Source: Rickettsia endosymbiont of Gonocerus acuteangulatus (GTDB taxonomy: Bacteria; Pseudomonadota; Alphaproteobacteria; Rickettsiales; Rickettsiaceae). Taken from it: a DNA stretch of 64,000 nt. The stretch's first letter is position 1. Each line of letters starts with the position of its first letter. This document shows positions 29,380 to 39,451 of the stretch, one piece after another. Below the pieces are notes generated by a model. That model was not told the DNA's origin. It worked only from the letters and a program-made list of their open reading frames with translations, and did no database searches. The DNA lies in assembly GCF_964026435.1 (NCBI RefSeq), contig NZ_OZ032147.1, forward strand, positions 434,001-498,000. The letters run 5' to 3'. Both the position numbers and the translations under genes were made by a program.

Positions 29380-30533
29380 TTTGTAGGCATATTATATAAT
29401 CTATAGCTAATAAGATACCATAGATGATAAATGACGAAGCTACCAACTACAGCAGAAATAGAAAATAAGAAGTCACTTCCATTCACTGTGCCGTAAGGAA
29501 CGCTAGAAGATAAAGCACCAGCATAAACGCCTATGCTGCACATAGAAAAGTATGAAAATAGTGCTGTTCTAAATTCATATCCTTTAAATTTATCAATCAA
29601 TATTAAAATATTGCAGATAAAAATTGATCCTAAGCAACTTCCGATCAATATAACATATAATATATTTAGGTTTTTATTCCAACCATGTAGTGATAATAAA
29701 ATAAAGCATATGAGTAGGATTAAAGTTAATATGAAATTAGCTAAATATTTATTTGTTTTATTTATTAGATAACAAATAGGTATTATGGAAAATAATATTC
29801 CTGTAAAAATATATTTCAATATTAGGGATAGATTAATTAATGCTAATTCTTTTTTTAACGCAAATGCTTCATAATACCAAAATATATCTAAGGTAACATA
29901 AGATACTACAAATCCCGTTAATATCTGTAATTCCACATTTTTTATTAAAGATGAAAATTTTGAATCCAATTTCAAAGTGTGGATAGTAGGATTAGAATGT
30001 AGAAACTCAGTTAAAATATTGATGTAGTATAATAAAGCACAAATTATTATGGTATTATTTGTTGGGTTAATGAATTGACTTATTAAGTTTATTATTAAAT
30101 TGCCGCATGCCCATAATAATATTATACAAGCTAAGAAAAAATATTTTTTCTCACCGGAAATTTCAATAATCTCTAGTACTGTTGAGGTGAAATATGCAAA
30201 TATTCCTGCGTTGATTATGATAAAGTTAATTTTAATGAAAGTAAAATCATCTAGCAAAACTAAGTTAATGGTACAAAGAATGAGTAATATTAAACTAGTA
30301 ATAATAATTACTTTATTACTTAATTTATTGATTAGCTGCGTTAAAGCGAAAGCAGCAATTATTGAGCCTAGGAATTTAGTTTGATTGATATTATTTATCT
30401 CTTCTCCGCCTAAACCTTTATTTATAAGTAAGAAAATTTTAGAAGTATAAAAATTTGTAGCATTAATACAAGAAAAAATAAATATTCCCAAAAGTGAAAA
30501 TAAAATTGTCTTATAATCGTTTTTTAAAGTCAT
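29376..30533 (-). CDS. MFS-like membrane transporter
   Basis: 385 residues, very hydrophobic, with about 11-12 predicted membrane segments and a short central hydrophilic stretch (HSNPTIHTLKLDSKFSSL). Overall it resembles a major-facilitator protein, but no substrate-specific motif is recognised. It is the first gene of an apparent pair with the ProP-like transporter (ATGA-type overlap). Confidence 0.7.
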   Translation of the reverse strand: MTLKNDYKTILFSLLGIFIFSCINATNFYTSKIFLLINKGLGGEEINNINQTKFLGSIIAAFALTQLINKLSNKVIIITSLILLILCTINLVLLDDFTFIKINFIIINAGIFAYFTSTVLEIIEISGEKKYFFLACIILLWACGNLIINLISQFINPTNNTIIICALLYYINILTEFLHSNPTIHTLKLDSKFSSLIKNVELQILTGFVVSYVTLDIFWYYEAFALKKELALINLSLILKYIFTGILFSIIPICYLINKTNKYLANFILTLILLICFILLSLHGWNKNLNILYVILIGSCLGSIFICNILILIDKFKGYEFRTALFSYFSMCSIGVYAGALSSSVPYGTVNGSDFLFSISAVVGSFVIYHLWYLISYRLYNMPTK

Positions 30534-30944
30534 AAATTAAGTGTTTGCTAAACATACATACATGGTATATAACTCATAGTTAATAAGTTTACTGTATCAA
30601 GATACGATACAAAGGTTAAAACTATTTTAGATATACAGAGTTTAGTATAAATAGTTATTCTGAATAATTAAAGAGATTTGTAATTTCATTAAGATATTTA
30701 TAGTTAATATTTTAGTATGATGATCTTATATAGCATTAGATATATAAAATAAATATCTAATGTAGTTTTTATATATGATAAATAATTTAATGTAAGAAAA
30801 ATAATAATATAATTCGCTACTTAATTTACTTATGGTTATGCACAGAATCCAAAGAAAGATAGGTACTTATTTAAATAGATTAATACAAGATATGCTTAAG
30901 GTGTTATATTAATTATTTATTCTTCGAGTTAGTGAGCGAGATTA
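30534..30944. other. Intergenic region between the MFS pair and rne
   Basis: 411 bp, AT-rich, separating divergent units; it should hold both promoters and the rne leader. I see no RPE, gene or strong hairpin. Confidence 0.5.
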
Positions 30945-33023
30945 ATGAATAAAAAGATAATAATTGATGCTAATTTCTCAAATGAAACAAGAGTAGTTTT
31001 ATTGGGACAAAGCAATAATATAGAAGATATTGAATTTCAAACAACAAGAAAACAACAAAATAAAGGTAATATTTATTTAGCAAAAGTAACGAGAATAGAA
31101 CCCTCTTTGCAAGCTGTGTTCATAGAATATGGTATGGATAAAAGCGGCTTTTTGCCTTTTAGCGAAATACATCCTAATTATTACAATTTACCTGCGTCAG
31201 AGAAAAATTTTCCAATTAACGCATTTCCTGAGATAGTACCACCTAAAATTGTCATTGATGATGAAGATGAAGCACCAGTAGTTACTTCATATGACCCATT
31301 AATTGATGGGGAGGAAATCGATCTAAAAGCAATAGAGGAGTTAGTAGAGAGTAAATTTCAGTCAGAGCTTAATTTAGAAGCAGCAGATGATATTGAAATT
31401 ATTCAAAGCGATAAGGAAGAAAATGTTCCGCAATATAAGCAATATAAAGTACAGGACGTAATAAGAAAAAACCAAATATTACTAGTTCAAGTTACTAAAG
31501 AGGAGCGTGGAAATAAATGTGCAGCTTTCACTACTTATGTATCTTTAGCAGGTAAATATTGTGTTCTAATGCCTAATAAAGCAGCACAAAATGGTATATC
31601 TCGTAAAATATCAAATGGTGATGAAAGAAAAAGGCTTAAGAATATTTTAAATAAGGTAGTAAACGGCGATAAGAGTCCTTATAGCGTAATTATCAGGACA
31701 GCGGGTAGAGGTTGTAGTACTTTGGACCTGAAAAAAGATTATAGCTATTTATCAAGGTTATGGAATAAAATCCGTAAAAGTACTGTTAAATTTCCAGCTC
31801 CGTGCTTTATTCACGAAGAAGACAGCATAATACGTAAAACTATACGTGATATGTGTGATCATAATGTCAAAGAGGTCATAATTCATGGGCAAGAAGCATA
31901 TGAAGATGCAGCAAAATTTATGCAAGATTTGTTACCTTCAGAGATGACAAAACTTAAAGAGCATAAAAGTAAAACTCCTATATTTACTAAGTTTCAAGTA
32001 GAAGAGCAGTTAATTAAGCTATACCAGCCTGTGGTAACTTTACCTTCAGGAGGATATATCGTTATTAATCCAACTGAAGCTCTTATTTCTATAGATGTGA
32101 ATTCCGGCAGGTCAACTTCTGAAAAAAATATTGAAGAAACAGCCTTAAAGACTAATTTAGAAGCAGTAAAAGAAATAGCAAGGCAAGTTAAACTTAGAGA
32201 TTTATCAGGTTTAATAGTCGTTGATTTCATTGATATGGATGAGACAAAAAATCGTAAAATTATCGAGAGATCTTTTAAAGAATTCTTAAGTCGTGATCGG
32301 GCACGTATACAAACCGGTAATATTAGTCAGTTTGGATTGCTTGAATTTTCAAGGCAAAGATTACGTTCTTCTTTCCTAGAAACTAACTCCTCAATTTGTT
32401 CTCATTGTAATGGTAAAGGTGTCGTTAGAGCCGATGAGTCGAATGCTATGCTAATCTTGCGTACTATTGAAAATGAAATTTTCGAAGATAAAATTGATAT
32501 AATAAATGTTTTTGCTAATGTTTCTTCGGTGATTTATCTACTTAATAATAAACGCCAAGAGATAAAATTTATTGAAGAGAAATATAATATAAGGCTCAAT
32601 TTTTATTCTGATCCTAACGCTACATCTGATAGTTATTCAATCGAGAAAGTAAAATTATTAAAGAAAAATAATAATAACCTCAATGCTGGTAAGCCGGTGA
32701 TTCAAAATCATAGTGCTGATTATACCGAAGAAGAGCCTAAAAAAGAGCAGCTACGTAAAAATAAGCATAAATGGAAAACAGGCAATAATAATGTCGTCAG
32801 TGAAGAAAAGAAAAAAGTGCCTGAAATAAAAGAGGTAAAAGATCAGGTAGTAAGTGTTGTAAAGGAAGAAGTAGAGATTACGGATGATGGTGTAGTAGTA
32901 GAAGAAAAACCACTACCAAAAAAGACAAAACGCAGATATCGTAATAAAAAATCGAATAAGAACCGCCCTGTGGCTAATAAAGAGAGTTCTGTGGCAGAGA
33001 ATAGCGAGGGTGGTGAGGGGTAA
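30945..33023 (+). CDS. rne: Ribonuclease E/G
   Basis: Endoribonuclease for mRNA turnover and rRNA processing. 692 residues. The N-terminal S1 domain is split (GNIYLAKVTRIEPSLQAVFIEYG ... KNQILLVQVTKEERGNKC) by an acidic insert of about 90 residues. The catalytic DNase I-like region contains ISIDVNSGRS and LIVVDFIDM (metal-binding Asp). The zinc link is CSHC. The C-terminal 140 residues are charged, Lys/Glu-rich and lack a known fold, resembling a degradosome scaffold. It is shorter than E. coli RNase E (1061 aa). Confidence 0.95.
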   Translation: MNKKIIIDANFSNETRVVLLGQSNNIEDIEFQTTRKQQNKGNIYLAKVTRIEPSLQAVFIEYGMDKSGFLPFSEIHPNYYNLPASEKNFPINAFPEIVPPKIVIDDEDEAPVVTSYDPLIDGEEIDLKAIEELVESKFQSELNLEAADDIEIIQSDKEENVPQYKQYKVQDVIRKNQILLVQVTKEERGNKCAAFTTYVSLAGKYCVLMPNKAAQNGISRKISNGDERKRLKNILNKVVNGDKSPYSVIIRTAGRGCSTLDLKKDYSYLSRLWNKIRKSTVKFPAPCFIHEEDSIIRKTIRDMCDHNVKEVIIHGQEAYEDAAKFMQDLLPSEMTKLKEHKSKTPIFTKFQVEEQLIKLYQPVVTLPSGGYIVINPTEALISIDVNSGRSTSEKNIEETALKTNLEAVKEIARQVKLRDLSGLIVVDFIDMDETKNRKIIERSFKEFLSRDRARIQTGNISQFGLLEFSRQRLRSSFLETNSSICSHCNGKGVVRADESNAMLILRTIENEIFEDKIDIINVFANVSSVIYLLNNKRQEIKFIEEKYNIRLNFYSDPNATSDSYSIEKVKLLKKNNNNLNAGKPVIQNHSADYTEEEPKKEQLRKNKHKWKTGNNNVVSEEKKKVPEIKEVKDQVVSVVKEEVEITDDGVVVEEKPLPKKTKRRYRNKKSNKNRPVANKESSVAENSEGGEG

Positions 33024-33066
33024 TATACGACATAGTGAGGAAAAACCAGCGTTGTTGCATTGCTCA

Positions 33067-33188
33067 TATGTCATTCCTGCGAAAGCAGGAATCCAGAACA
33101 AAATAAACATAAAAGCAGTGAGTTTTAAAAATTAAAAGCTCGATTTCTCTCGCTTTATGCTGGATTCCCGCCTATGCTGGAATGACAT
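33067..33188. repeat. RPE downstream of rne
   Basis: Arms ATGTCATTCCTGCGAAAGCAGG and CTGGATTCCCGCCTATGC...GGAATGACAT with the AAATCGAGC-type middle. A weaker partial copy (cacggggtgata...ggaatgaca) follows at about 33248-33310. No gene is seen between rne and 33365. Confidence 0.83.
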
Positions 33189-33364
33189 ATACTATACTTG
33201 AAAAAAATATAACATTTTTTTAAAAATGTTCGGTACTATAGAATAAATCACGGGGTGATAGAAGAAAAATTGATCCACGCAACAATGCCCAAGCCTCACG
33301 TAGGAATGACATCGGAGCTATGCGACAACATCTTTAACCATTTGCAATAACTTACCATATAAAA

Positions 33365-33921
33365 ATGATAAAAATCGTATTTGTACCCGGTAATGGTAAT
33401 TCTACAACAAAGGATAATTGGTTTCCAAGTGTTAAAAAAGAATTAGAACTGCATGACATAGAAGTAGTTGCAGCAACATTTCCAGATCCTGATTTAGCTC
33501 GAGAATTTTATTGGATTCCTTTCCTACATGATGAAATAAGGTTGATGATCAAACTATTCTAGTTGGACACTCTTCAGGAGCAATAGCGGCAATGCGTTTT
33601 GCAGAACAATATCCTATTTTAGGTTCCGTTTTGGTTGGTGCATATCATACTGATTTAGATATGGAGAAAGAAAAATTATCAGGTTATTTTTCTCGCCCAT
33701 GGAATTGGGAAAAAATACGTTCTAATCAAAAATATATAAGTCTATTTGCTTCTGAAGATGATCCCTGGATCCCTATTGACTATGCTAGATATCTATATAA
33801 ACACTTAAATTGCGAATATCATGAATATAAAAATCAAGGGCATTTTGGTGGAGATTATACCAAAAAAGAATTTCCTGAACTCACATTAAGTATTTTAAAT
33901 TATCTAAATTTAACAAAGTAA
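33365..33921 (+). pseudogene. RBBP9/YdeN-like serine hydrolase, frameshifted
   Basis: Frame one (MIKIVFVPGNGNSTTKDNWF) ends at 33562. A second frame resumes VDDQTILVGHSSGAIAAMRFA, with the nucleophile elbow GHSSG, and ends KYISLFASEDDPWIP (Asp) ... KNQGHFGGDY (His). All parts of an alpha/beta-hydrolase of about 185 residues are present, but one base has been lost near 33535 (cctacatgatgaaataagg). Probably inactive. ctaA follows closely. Confidence 0.83.
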
Positions 33922-33934
33922 TAAAACTATATAA

Positions 33935-34945
33935 GTGCAGAAAAATTTAACTAGATGGCTATTTACTTGTTGTATAATGGTCGTGGCGATGATTATTGTA
34001 GGTGGGATAACAAGGCTTACTGATTCCGGTTTGTCGATAGTTGAGTGGCGTCCAGTAACGGGTATTTTGCCTCCCTTTAGTTATGATGCTTGGCAAGCTG
34101 AATTTGCTAAGTATAAAGCGTTTCCGGAATATAATGCAGTTAATTACGGGATGACTTTATCAGAGTTTAAATTCATCTATTTATTAGAGTTTGTGCATCG
34201 CTTGCTTGGTAGGGCTACAGGTTTAATATATGTATTACCTTTAATGTATTTTTATTTTAAAGGGATCATAAAAAATCGTGATATATTATCTTATATAATT
34301 GTTTTGCTGTTATTCTGCATGCAAGGCTTTATGGGATGGTATATGGTTAAAAGCGGTTTAGTTAACTACCCATCTGTTAGCCATTTTCGTCTAGCTTTTC
34401 ATCTAATTATTGCCGTAATTATTTATCATTTGCTTTTTTACAAACTAGTCAAAAATTGTTGTGATATCTTATTAATTCCATCACAAACAAATTTAAAATT
34501 ACTGCTAATATTTTCTGTTGCTGCTATTGCTATAATATATGTGCAGATTTTTTTTGGTGCTTTAGTTGCTGGGCTTGATGCAGGTTTAGTATATAATAGC
34601 TTCCTGTTAATGGGGGGCAGTTTTATCCCTATAGAAATAAAAGATAATTTCTTTAGTTTTAAAAATTGGTATGATCCAGTTTTTGTCCAATTTATGCATC
34701 GCCTAGGTGCTTATAGCTTATCTATAATCATCATAGCTTTAATCATTTCTTTATTAAAAATTAAACATCCAAAATTAAATAAAATAGCATTTTATTTGGC
34801 TATTGCTTTATTAATACAATTATCCACCGGCATAATTACTCTTTTATACTATGTTCCTATAATAGCAGCTTCTATGCATCAATTTTTTGCTATAGTGCTT
34901 TTATCAGTAATAATTTACTGCTATTCTTTAATAAAAAATTCTTAA
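33935..34945 (+). CDS. ctaA: Heme A synthase (CtaA/COX15)
   Basis: Converts heme O to heme A for cytochrome c oxidase. 336 residues with about eight membrane segments. Heme-ligand His positions are visible in LLEFVHRLLGR, SHFRLAFHL, QFMHRLGAY and ASMHQFFA, and the first helix contains VGGITRLTDSGLSIVEW, the alphaproteobacterial type-2 signature. The start is GTG at 33935. Its stop TAA overlaps the next gene's ATG by one base. Confidence 0.95.
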   Translation: MQKNLTRWLFTCCIMVVAMIIVGGITRLTDSGLSIVEWRPVTGILPPFSYDAWQAEFAKYKAFPEYNAVNYGMTLSEFKFIYLLEFVHRLLGRATGLIYVLPLMYFYFKGIIKNRDILSYIIVLLLFCMQGFMGWYMVKSGLVNYPSVSHFRLAFHLIIAVIIYHLLFYKLVKNCCDILLIPSQTNLKLLLIFSVAAIAIIYVQIFFGALVAGLDAGLVYNSFLLMGGSFIPIEIKDNFFSFKNWYDPVFVQFMHRLGAYSLSIIIIALIISLLKIKHPKLNKIAFYLAIALLIQLSTGIITLLYYVPIIAASMHQFFAIVLLSVIIYCYSLIKNS

Positions 34946-35850
34946 TGATCATTACTGTAAACAGCCCTATCGCCTCAAGGTTAGATAAATATTTAAGATG
35001 TCTATATCCTCTTTTGACTCAAGGAGTGATAGAGAAAGCGTTGCGTCAAAAGCAAATAATCGTAAATTCTAAAAAAGCAGAAGCGAGTTTAAGAGTAGTG
35101 GAGGGTGATGAAATTTTTATTCATGATAAGTTTAATTTACCTATAATTCAACCAACTGAACTAGTTTTTACTGATGCTGAAATTATATTAGCAAAGAAAA
35201 TTACCACTGAATATTTAATATATGAGGATGATAATATAATAGCGATTAATAAACCCGCAGGGCTTGCAACGCAAGGTGGTAATAAAATTAATTTATCGGT
35301 TGATTCTGCGTTAAAATATTTAAACAGTCAAGGAGCTGATTTTAAGTTAGTACATAGACTTGATAAAGAAACAAGCGGTTTGCTTTTAATTGCTAAGAAT
35401 TATATAAGTAGCGTAAAACTTCATGATGCTTTTAAAGAAAAATTGGTTGAAAAGACCTATCTCGCTGTAACCTATGGAAAACCAATTAAAGATCAGGGAG
35501 AGGTCAAGACTAACATAGAAAAAAGTAAAGGGAGTATACCTAAAATTACTGATATTTCAACGAATAATGGTAAACTTGCCATTACTTATTATAAATTACT
35601 TAAATCACTTACCAATAACTTGTTTTTGGTTGAATTTATTCCAATTACGGGTAGAATGCATCAATTAAGATTGCATGCTAAATTACTAGGTTGTCCAATA
35701 TTTGGTGATAATAAATATGGCAATGACAAATTAATGCCGTATAGTAAATATATGTTTTTGCATGCTAGTAATATAGTATTGTCTAAAAAAATTTTTGGCA
35801 AAGAGGTTAATTTAGAAGCAAAATTGCCTTCTTATTTTAATAGAGTTTAA
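34945..35850 (+). CDS. rluC: RluC/RluD-family 23S rRNA pseudouridine synthase
   Basis: 301 residues: an N-terminal S4-like RNA-binding domain (SRLDKYLRCLYPLLTQG), then the RluA-type catalytic domain with VHRLDKETSGLLLIAK, where the Asp is the catalytic residue, and the late motif PITGRMHQLRLHAKLLGCPIFGD. RluC rather than RluD is the more probable name in Rickettsia, but the sequence alone does not decide. Overlaps the ctaA stop by one base. Confidence 0.88.
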   Translation: MIITVNSPIASRLDKYLRCLYPLLTQGVIEKALRQKQIIVNSKKAEASLRVVEGDEIFIHDKFNLPIIQPTELVFTDAEIILAKKITTEYLIYEDDNIIAINKPAGLATQGGNKINLSVDSALKYLNSQGADFKLVHRLDKETSGLLLIAKNYISSVKLHDAFKEKLVEKTYLAVTYGKPIKDQGEVKTNIEKSKGSIPKITDISTNNGKLAITYYKLLKSLTNNLFLVEFIPITGRMHQLRLHAKLLGCPIFGDNKYGNDKLMPYSKYMFLHASNIVLSKKIFGKEVNLEAKLPSYFNRV

Positions 35851-36506
35851 GTTTTAGTTTGTATAGAGTTAAAGTTATTATGTTCCGTAGTTATATTTTA
35901 TTATTGGTTCTTTTAATAGTTAATTGTGTTGATAGTTTTGCAGATATTCAGCAAAGAATTAGTGAAGCAGAAAAAGAATATATAAGCAATAGATTTGTAA
36001 ATGCTGTTTTTATGTTTGCCGATGATTATAAACAACTACTAACAGGAGCTAAAGGCATTTTTGCTTTAAATGGTGAACAGTTAAAAGCAAGTGAAATGAT
36101 GCCTATTGCTTCTGCTACGAAACCCATAACTGCTGCAGGAATTTTAAGGCTGCAAGAGCAAAAATTATTAAATGTCAATGATAAGATATATAAATATATT
36201 GATTTGGAAATGTGGCAAGGTAAAGTACCTGATTGGGCATATAAAATATCGATTCATAATTTATTAACTCATAGTAGTGGTATTACTGAATATTTTGGTT
36301 TTGTAAAACTAGATTTAAATATGACTAGAAAAGATGCACGTAAAAAAATATTACAATATGTTGTATCTAAGCCTTTAGAAGTACCTATAGGGAAAAAGTT
36401 TAAATATAGTAATACTAATTTTGTTATACTTGGTATGATTATTGAAAAAGTAACTAAAAAAGATTTATGTAATTTTTTTCAAGATGAATTTTTTAGACCA
36501 TTAAAT

Positions 36507-37031
36507 CTCTTTTGGGTATATTCCCCGCCGCTTGCGGCGTAATATGGCGGAATGAGCAAATATATACATAAAAGTCATAATGTTACGGTACTGCTGTATC
36601 ACATGGTATTTCCAGCAAAATATCGCCGAGCAGTGTTTGACGTATCAGTTGATCAAGTATTACGAGAAATATGTTTAGAGATAGAAAAGAGATATCAAAT
36701 AAAATTTTTAGAAATAGGGGTTGATGAAGATCATGTCCATTTTTTGGTACAATCTGTACCAACCTATAGCGTAACAAAAATAGTAACAACAATTAAAAGT
36801 GTTACAGCTCGTCAAATATTTAGACAGTGTCCACAGGTAAAGAAACAATTATGGGGTGGAGAATTTTGGACTGATGGATATTTTACGAGTACGGTAGGTA
36901 AGCATGGAAATGAGAATATGATAGGAAAATACGTAAAAAACCAAGGCAAGGAATATCAGAAACTGCATGAGGATCATCAGCTAGCTTTCTTCTAAAATAC
37001 CCCGCTGCTTGCGGCGGGGATTACTTTTATT
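36507..37031 (+). mobile_element. IS200/IS605-family insertion sequence, copy 2 (525 bp)
   Basis: The 5' flank is CCATTAAAT, the right flank is AGCGGTAAAATTC. Same termini and length as copy 1, in the beta-lactamase-like gene. Confidence 0.95.
36552..36995 (+). CDS. tnpA: IS200/IS605-family Y1 transposase TnpA
   Basis: 147 residues, identical in sequence to the copy at 4045, with HVH at 61-63 and Tyr127. Appears intact. Confidence 0.95.
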   Translation: MSKYIHKSHNVTVLLYHMVFPAKYRRAVFDVSVDQVLREICLEIEKRYQIKFLEIGVDEDHVHFLVQSVPTYSVTKIVTTIKSVTARQIFRQCPQVKKQLWGGEFWTDGYFTSTVGKHGNENMIGKYVKNQGKEYQKLHEDHQLAFF

Positions 37032-37379
37032 AGCGGTAAAATTCTTTCCACAAAGTCCTATAAGCTTATGACTACTAAGTATTTTCCTGCAAAAGAAATA
37101 GACGGACGTAAGACTTACATGGGATATGGTATCTATATTACTGACCTTGATTCTAAACATACAATGATCCATTTTTCGGGTAAAGCTTTAGGAGTGCAGA
37201 GTGAAATGGGATATATTTTGCCTAATAATCTTTATTTTGCTATACTAAGTAATACTATGGTAAAAATTCCTGAAGAAATGCAAGATAAAATTGATCTAAA
37301 AAATCCTCTAAACCAAATTGGAATAATTTATTTCAGAGATGCAATAGTAAATGCAGCTATAAGAGATGACCAAAACTAG

Positions 37380-38168
37380 ATGAAGATAGTTACGTGGAAC
37401 ATTAATTCACTGCGTTTGCGTATTGATTTATTAAAAAGATTGGCATATGCACATCAGCCTGATATTATTTTATTGCAAGAGACAAAAGTAGATGATCCGT
37501 TATTTCCTCTTGAAGTAATTAAAAATATAGGCTATGAACATGTAATATATTCAGGGCAAAAATCATATAACGGTGTTGCTATTATCTCAAAACTTCCACT
37601 GCAAAATGTTTTTTCGCTTGAGCTATATAATGGCGATAAAAGGCATATAGCAGCTACTGTTAATAATATTGAGATACATAATTTTTACGTTCCTGCCGGT
37701 GGTGATATACCTGACATAGAGCAAAATTCAAAGTTTAAGCATAAGCTGGAATATATAAGGTTAATGCAAGAATGGCTGACTAATAACCGCACCAGAGATG
37801 ATAAGATTATAATTGCAGGTGATTTAAATATTGCACCGCACCCGCATGATGTATGGTCTAGCAAACAGCTACGAAATGTTATTAGCCATACTGATATTGA
37901 GCGTTTTTTATTGGTAGAATTGCAAAACTCATTGAAGTTTATTGATAGTAGTAGGCATTTTGTGCCGCTTGATGAAAAATTTTATACTTGGTGGAGTTAT
38001 AGAAACGTAGATTGGAAAAAATCTAACAGAGGTAGACGGCTTGATCATATTTGGGTTAGTAATAATTTAAAAGATGAATTGTTTTCTATACATTTATTAT
38101 CAGAAGCAAGAGATTGGACACCACCTTCGGATCATGTGCCGTATTTTGTGAGTTTGAAAAAATTGTAG
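37380..38168 (+). CDS. xthA: Exodeoxyribonuclease III (AP endonuclease)
   Basis: Repairs abasic sites and removes 3' blocks. 262 residues of the exonuclease-endonuclease-phosphatase fold. Metal and catalytic motifs: VTWNINSLR (Asn), LLQETKVDD (Glu), IAGDLNIAPHPHDVW (Asp/Asn), RRLDHIW and SDHVPYF (Asp-His at the C-terminus). The ATG follows the stop of the preceding pseudogene directly, so they probably shared a transcript. Confidence 0.96.
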   Translation: MKIVTWNINSLRLRIDLLKRLAYAHQPDIILLQETKVDDPLFPLEVIKNIGYEHVIYSGQKSYNGVAIISKLPLQNVFSLELYNGDKRHIAATVNNIEIHNFYVPAGGDIPDIEQNSKFKHKLEYIRLMQEWLTNNRTRDDKIIIAGDLNIAPHPHDVWSSKQLRNVISHTDIERFLLVELQNSLKFIDSSRHFVPLDEKFYTWWSYRNVDWKKSNRGRRLDHIWVSNNLKDELFSIHLLSEARDWTPPSDHVPYFVSLKKL

Positions 38169-38174
38169 TGTCCC

Positions 38175-38271
38175 GTCATTGCGAGGAGAAACTATCAGTT
38201 TCGACGAAGCAATCTCAGGATGCTTTATGAGATTGCCTCCCCCCTCTGCTACGCATCTCCTCGCAATGACG
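38175..38271. repeat. RPE between xthA and pdhA
   Basis: Arms GTCATTGCGAGGAGAAAC and CATCTCCTCGCAATGACG, with the GCAATCTCAGG...ATGAGATTGC inner pair. Confidence 0.82.
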
Positions 38272-38294
38272 TTTAAGATTATAAGGAGTAATGA

Positions 38295-39275
38295 GTGGAT
38301 ATTAAATTAGAAAAATATAAACCAGTAAAAGAAGAATACATAAAAAGCTTCAAAGATATGTTGTTGCTTAGGCGTTTTGAAGAAAAATGCGGGCAGTTAT
38401 ATGGTATGGGTGAAATAGGCGGTTTTTGTCATTTATATATTGGACAGGAAGCAGTAATTTCTGCTGTAGATATGGTTAAGCAAAAAAAAGATAGTATGGT
38501 TACCAGCTATCGTGATCATGCTCATATTATTTTAGCAGGTACAGAGCCTAAATATGTGCTTGCGGAGCTTATGGGGCGTGCTACAGGCTGTTCAAAAGGT
38601 AAGGGTGGCTCGATGCATTTGTTTGGCGTGCCGAATAAATTTTATGGTGGACATGGTATTGTGGGAGCTCAAGTGCCAATAGGTACAGGGCTTGCTTTTG
38701 CTGAGAAATATAATGGCACGAACAATATTTGCTTTACTTTTTTAGGGGATGGAGCTGTTAATCAAGGTCAAGTATATGAAGCCTTTAACATGGCTGCCTT
38801 ATGGAGCTTACCGGTAGTCTATATTATCGAAAATAATGAATATTCTATGGGTACTTCAGTTGCTCGCTCAACCTTTATGCGTGATCTTTATAAAAAAGGT
38901 GAATCGTTTGGGATCAAAGGGTTTCAGCTAAATGGCATGGATTTTGAGGAGATGTATAATGGTGCTAAACAAGCAGCGGAATATGTTAGAGAAAATAGTA
39001 TGCCGCTAATATTAGAAGTAAAAACCTATCGCTATCGTGGGCATTCAATGTCCGATCCTGCGAAATATCGTAGTAAAGAAGAAGTAGAAACGTATAAAGA
39101 ACGTGATCCTATTACTGAGATACGCAAGATAATATTAAAAAATAATTATGCAAGCGAAGCTGATTTAAAAGAAATAGAACAATCAGTTAAAGAGGTTATT
39201 AAAGAGGCGGTAGAGTTTTCAGAAAATTCCCCACTGCCTAATGAGGAAGAGCTTTATACTAATATATATGTTTAG
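38295..39275 (+). CDS. pdhA: Pyruvate dehydrogenase E1 component, alpha subunit
   Basis: With PdhB forms the thiamine-diphosphate E1 enzyme that decarboxylates pyruvate. 326 residues. The TPP motif is GDGAVNQGQVYEAFN ... ENNEYSMGT, and the phosphorylation-loop-like region is YRYRGHSMSDPAKYR. The start codon is GTG at 38295, eight bases after the AAGGAG ribosome-binding site. pdhB follows after an RPE-filled gap. Confidence 0.96.
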   Translation: MDIKLEKYKPVKEEYIKSFKDMLLLRRFEEKCGQLYGMGEIGGFCHLYIGQEAVISAVDMVKQKKDSMVTSYRDHAHIILAGTEPKYVLAELMGRATGCSKGKGGSMHLFGVPNKFYGGHGIVGAQVPIGTGLAFAEKYNGTNNICFTFLGDGAVNQGQVYEAFNMAALWSLPVVYIIENNEYSMGTSVARSTFMRDLYKKGESFGIKGFQLNGMDFEEMYNGAKQAAEYVRENSMPLILEVKTYRYRGHSMSDPAKYRSKEEVETYKERDPITEIRKIILKNNYASEADLKEIEQSVKEVIKEAVEFSENSPLPNEEELYTNIYV

Positions 39276-39303
39276 GATGTGCGCGTTTTACTTGTATTAC
39301 TGG

Positions 39304-39409
39304 GTCATCCCGTGGCTTGTCCACGGGATCCAGCATAAAGCGAGATGAGTCGAGCTTTTTATATTTGTATTTTTTATTACTGGATCTAGTTCCTAAGCCA
39401 CGGGATGAC
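39304..39409. repeat. RPE between pdhA and pdhB
   Basis: Arms GTCATCCCGTGGCTTGTCCACG and CTAAGCCACGGGATGACAT around the AAAGCGAGAT...GAGCTTTTTA core. It lies within the presumed pdhAB transcript. Confidence 0.85.
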
Positions 39410-39451
39410 ATCAATGCTAAATATAAAGAATTTAATTAAATAAAAAGAAAG

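Larger units (their letters stand above)
35880..37379 (+). pseudogene. Serine beta-lactamase-like hydrolase, split by IS200 with a deletion
   Basis: Start ATG 35880 with a signal-peptide-like N-terminus (MFRSYILLLVLLIVNCVDSF). Class C-type motifs: SATK (nucleophile Ser and Lys) and YSNTN. After FFRPLN the gene is interrupted by IS200 (36507-37031) and resumes at 37032 as SGKILSTKSYKLM to TAG at 37377-37379. Removing the IS joins the two parts exactly in frame, but the usual 75-80 residues between PLNL and the C-terminal part are missing, so a deletion also occurred. Inactive. xthA starts right after the stop. Confidence 0.85.
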
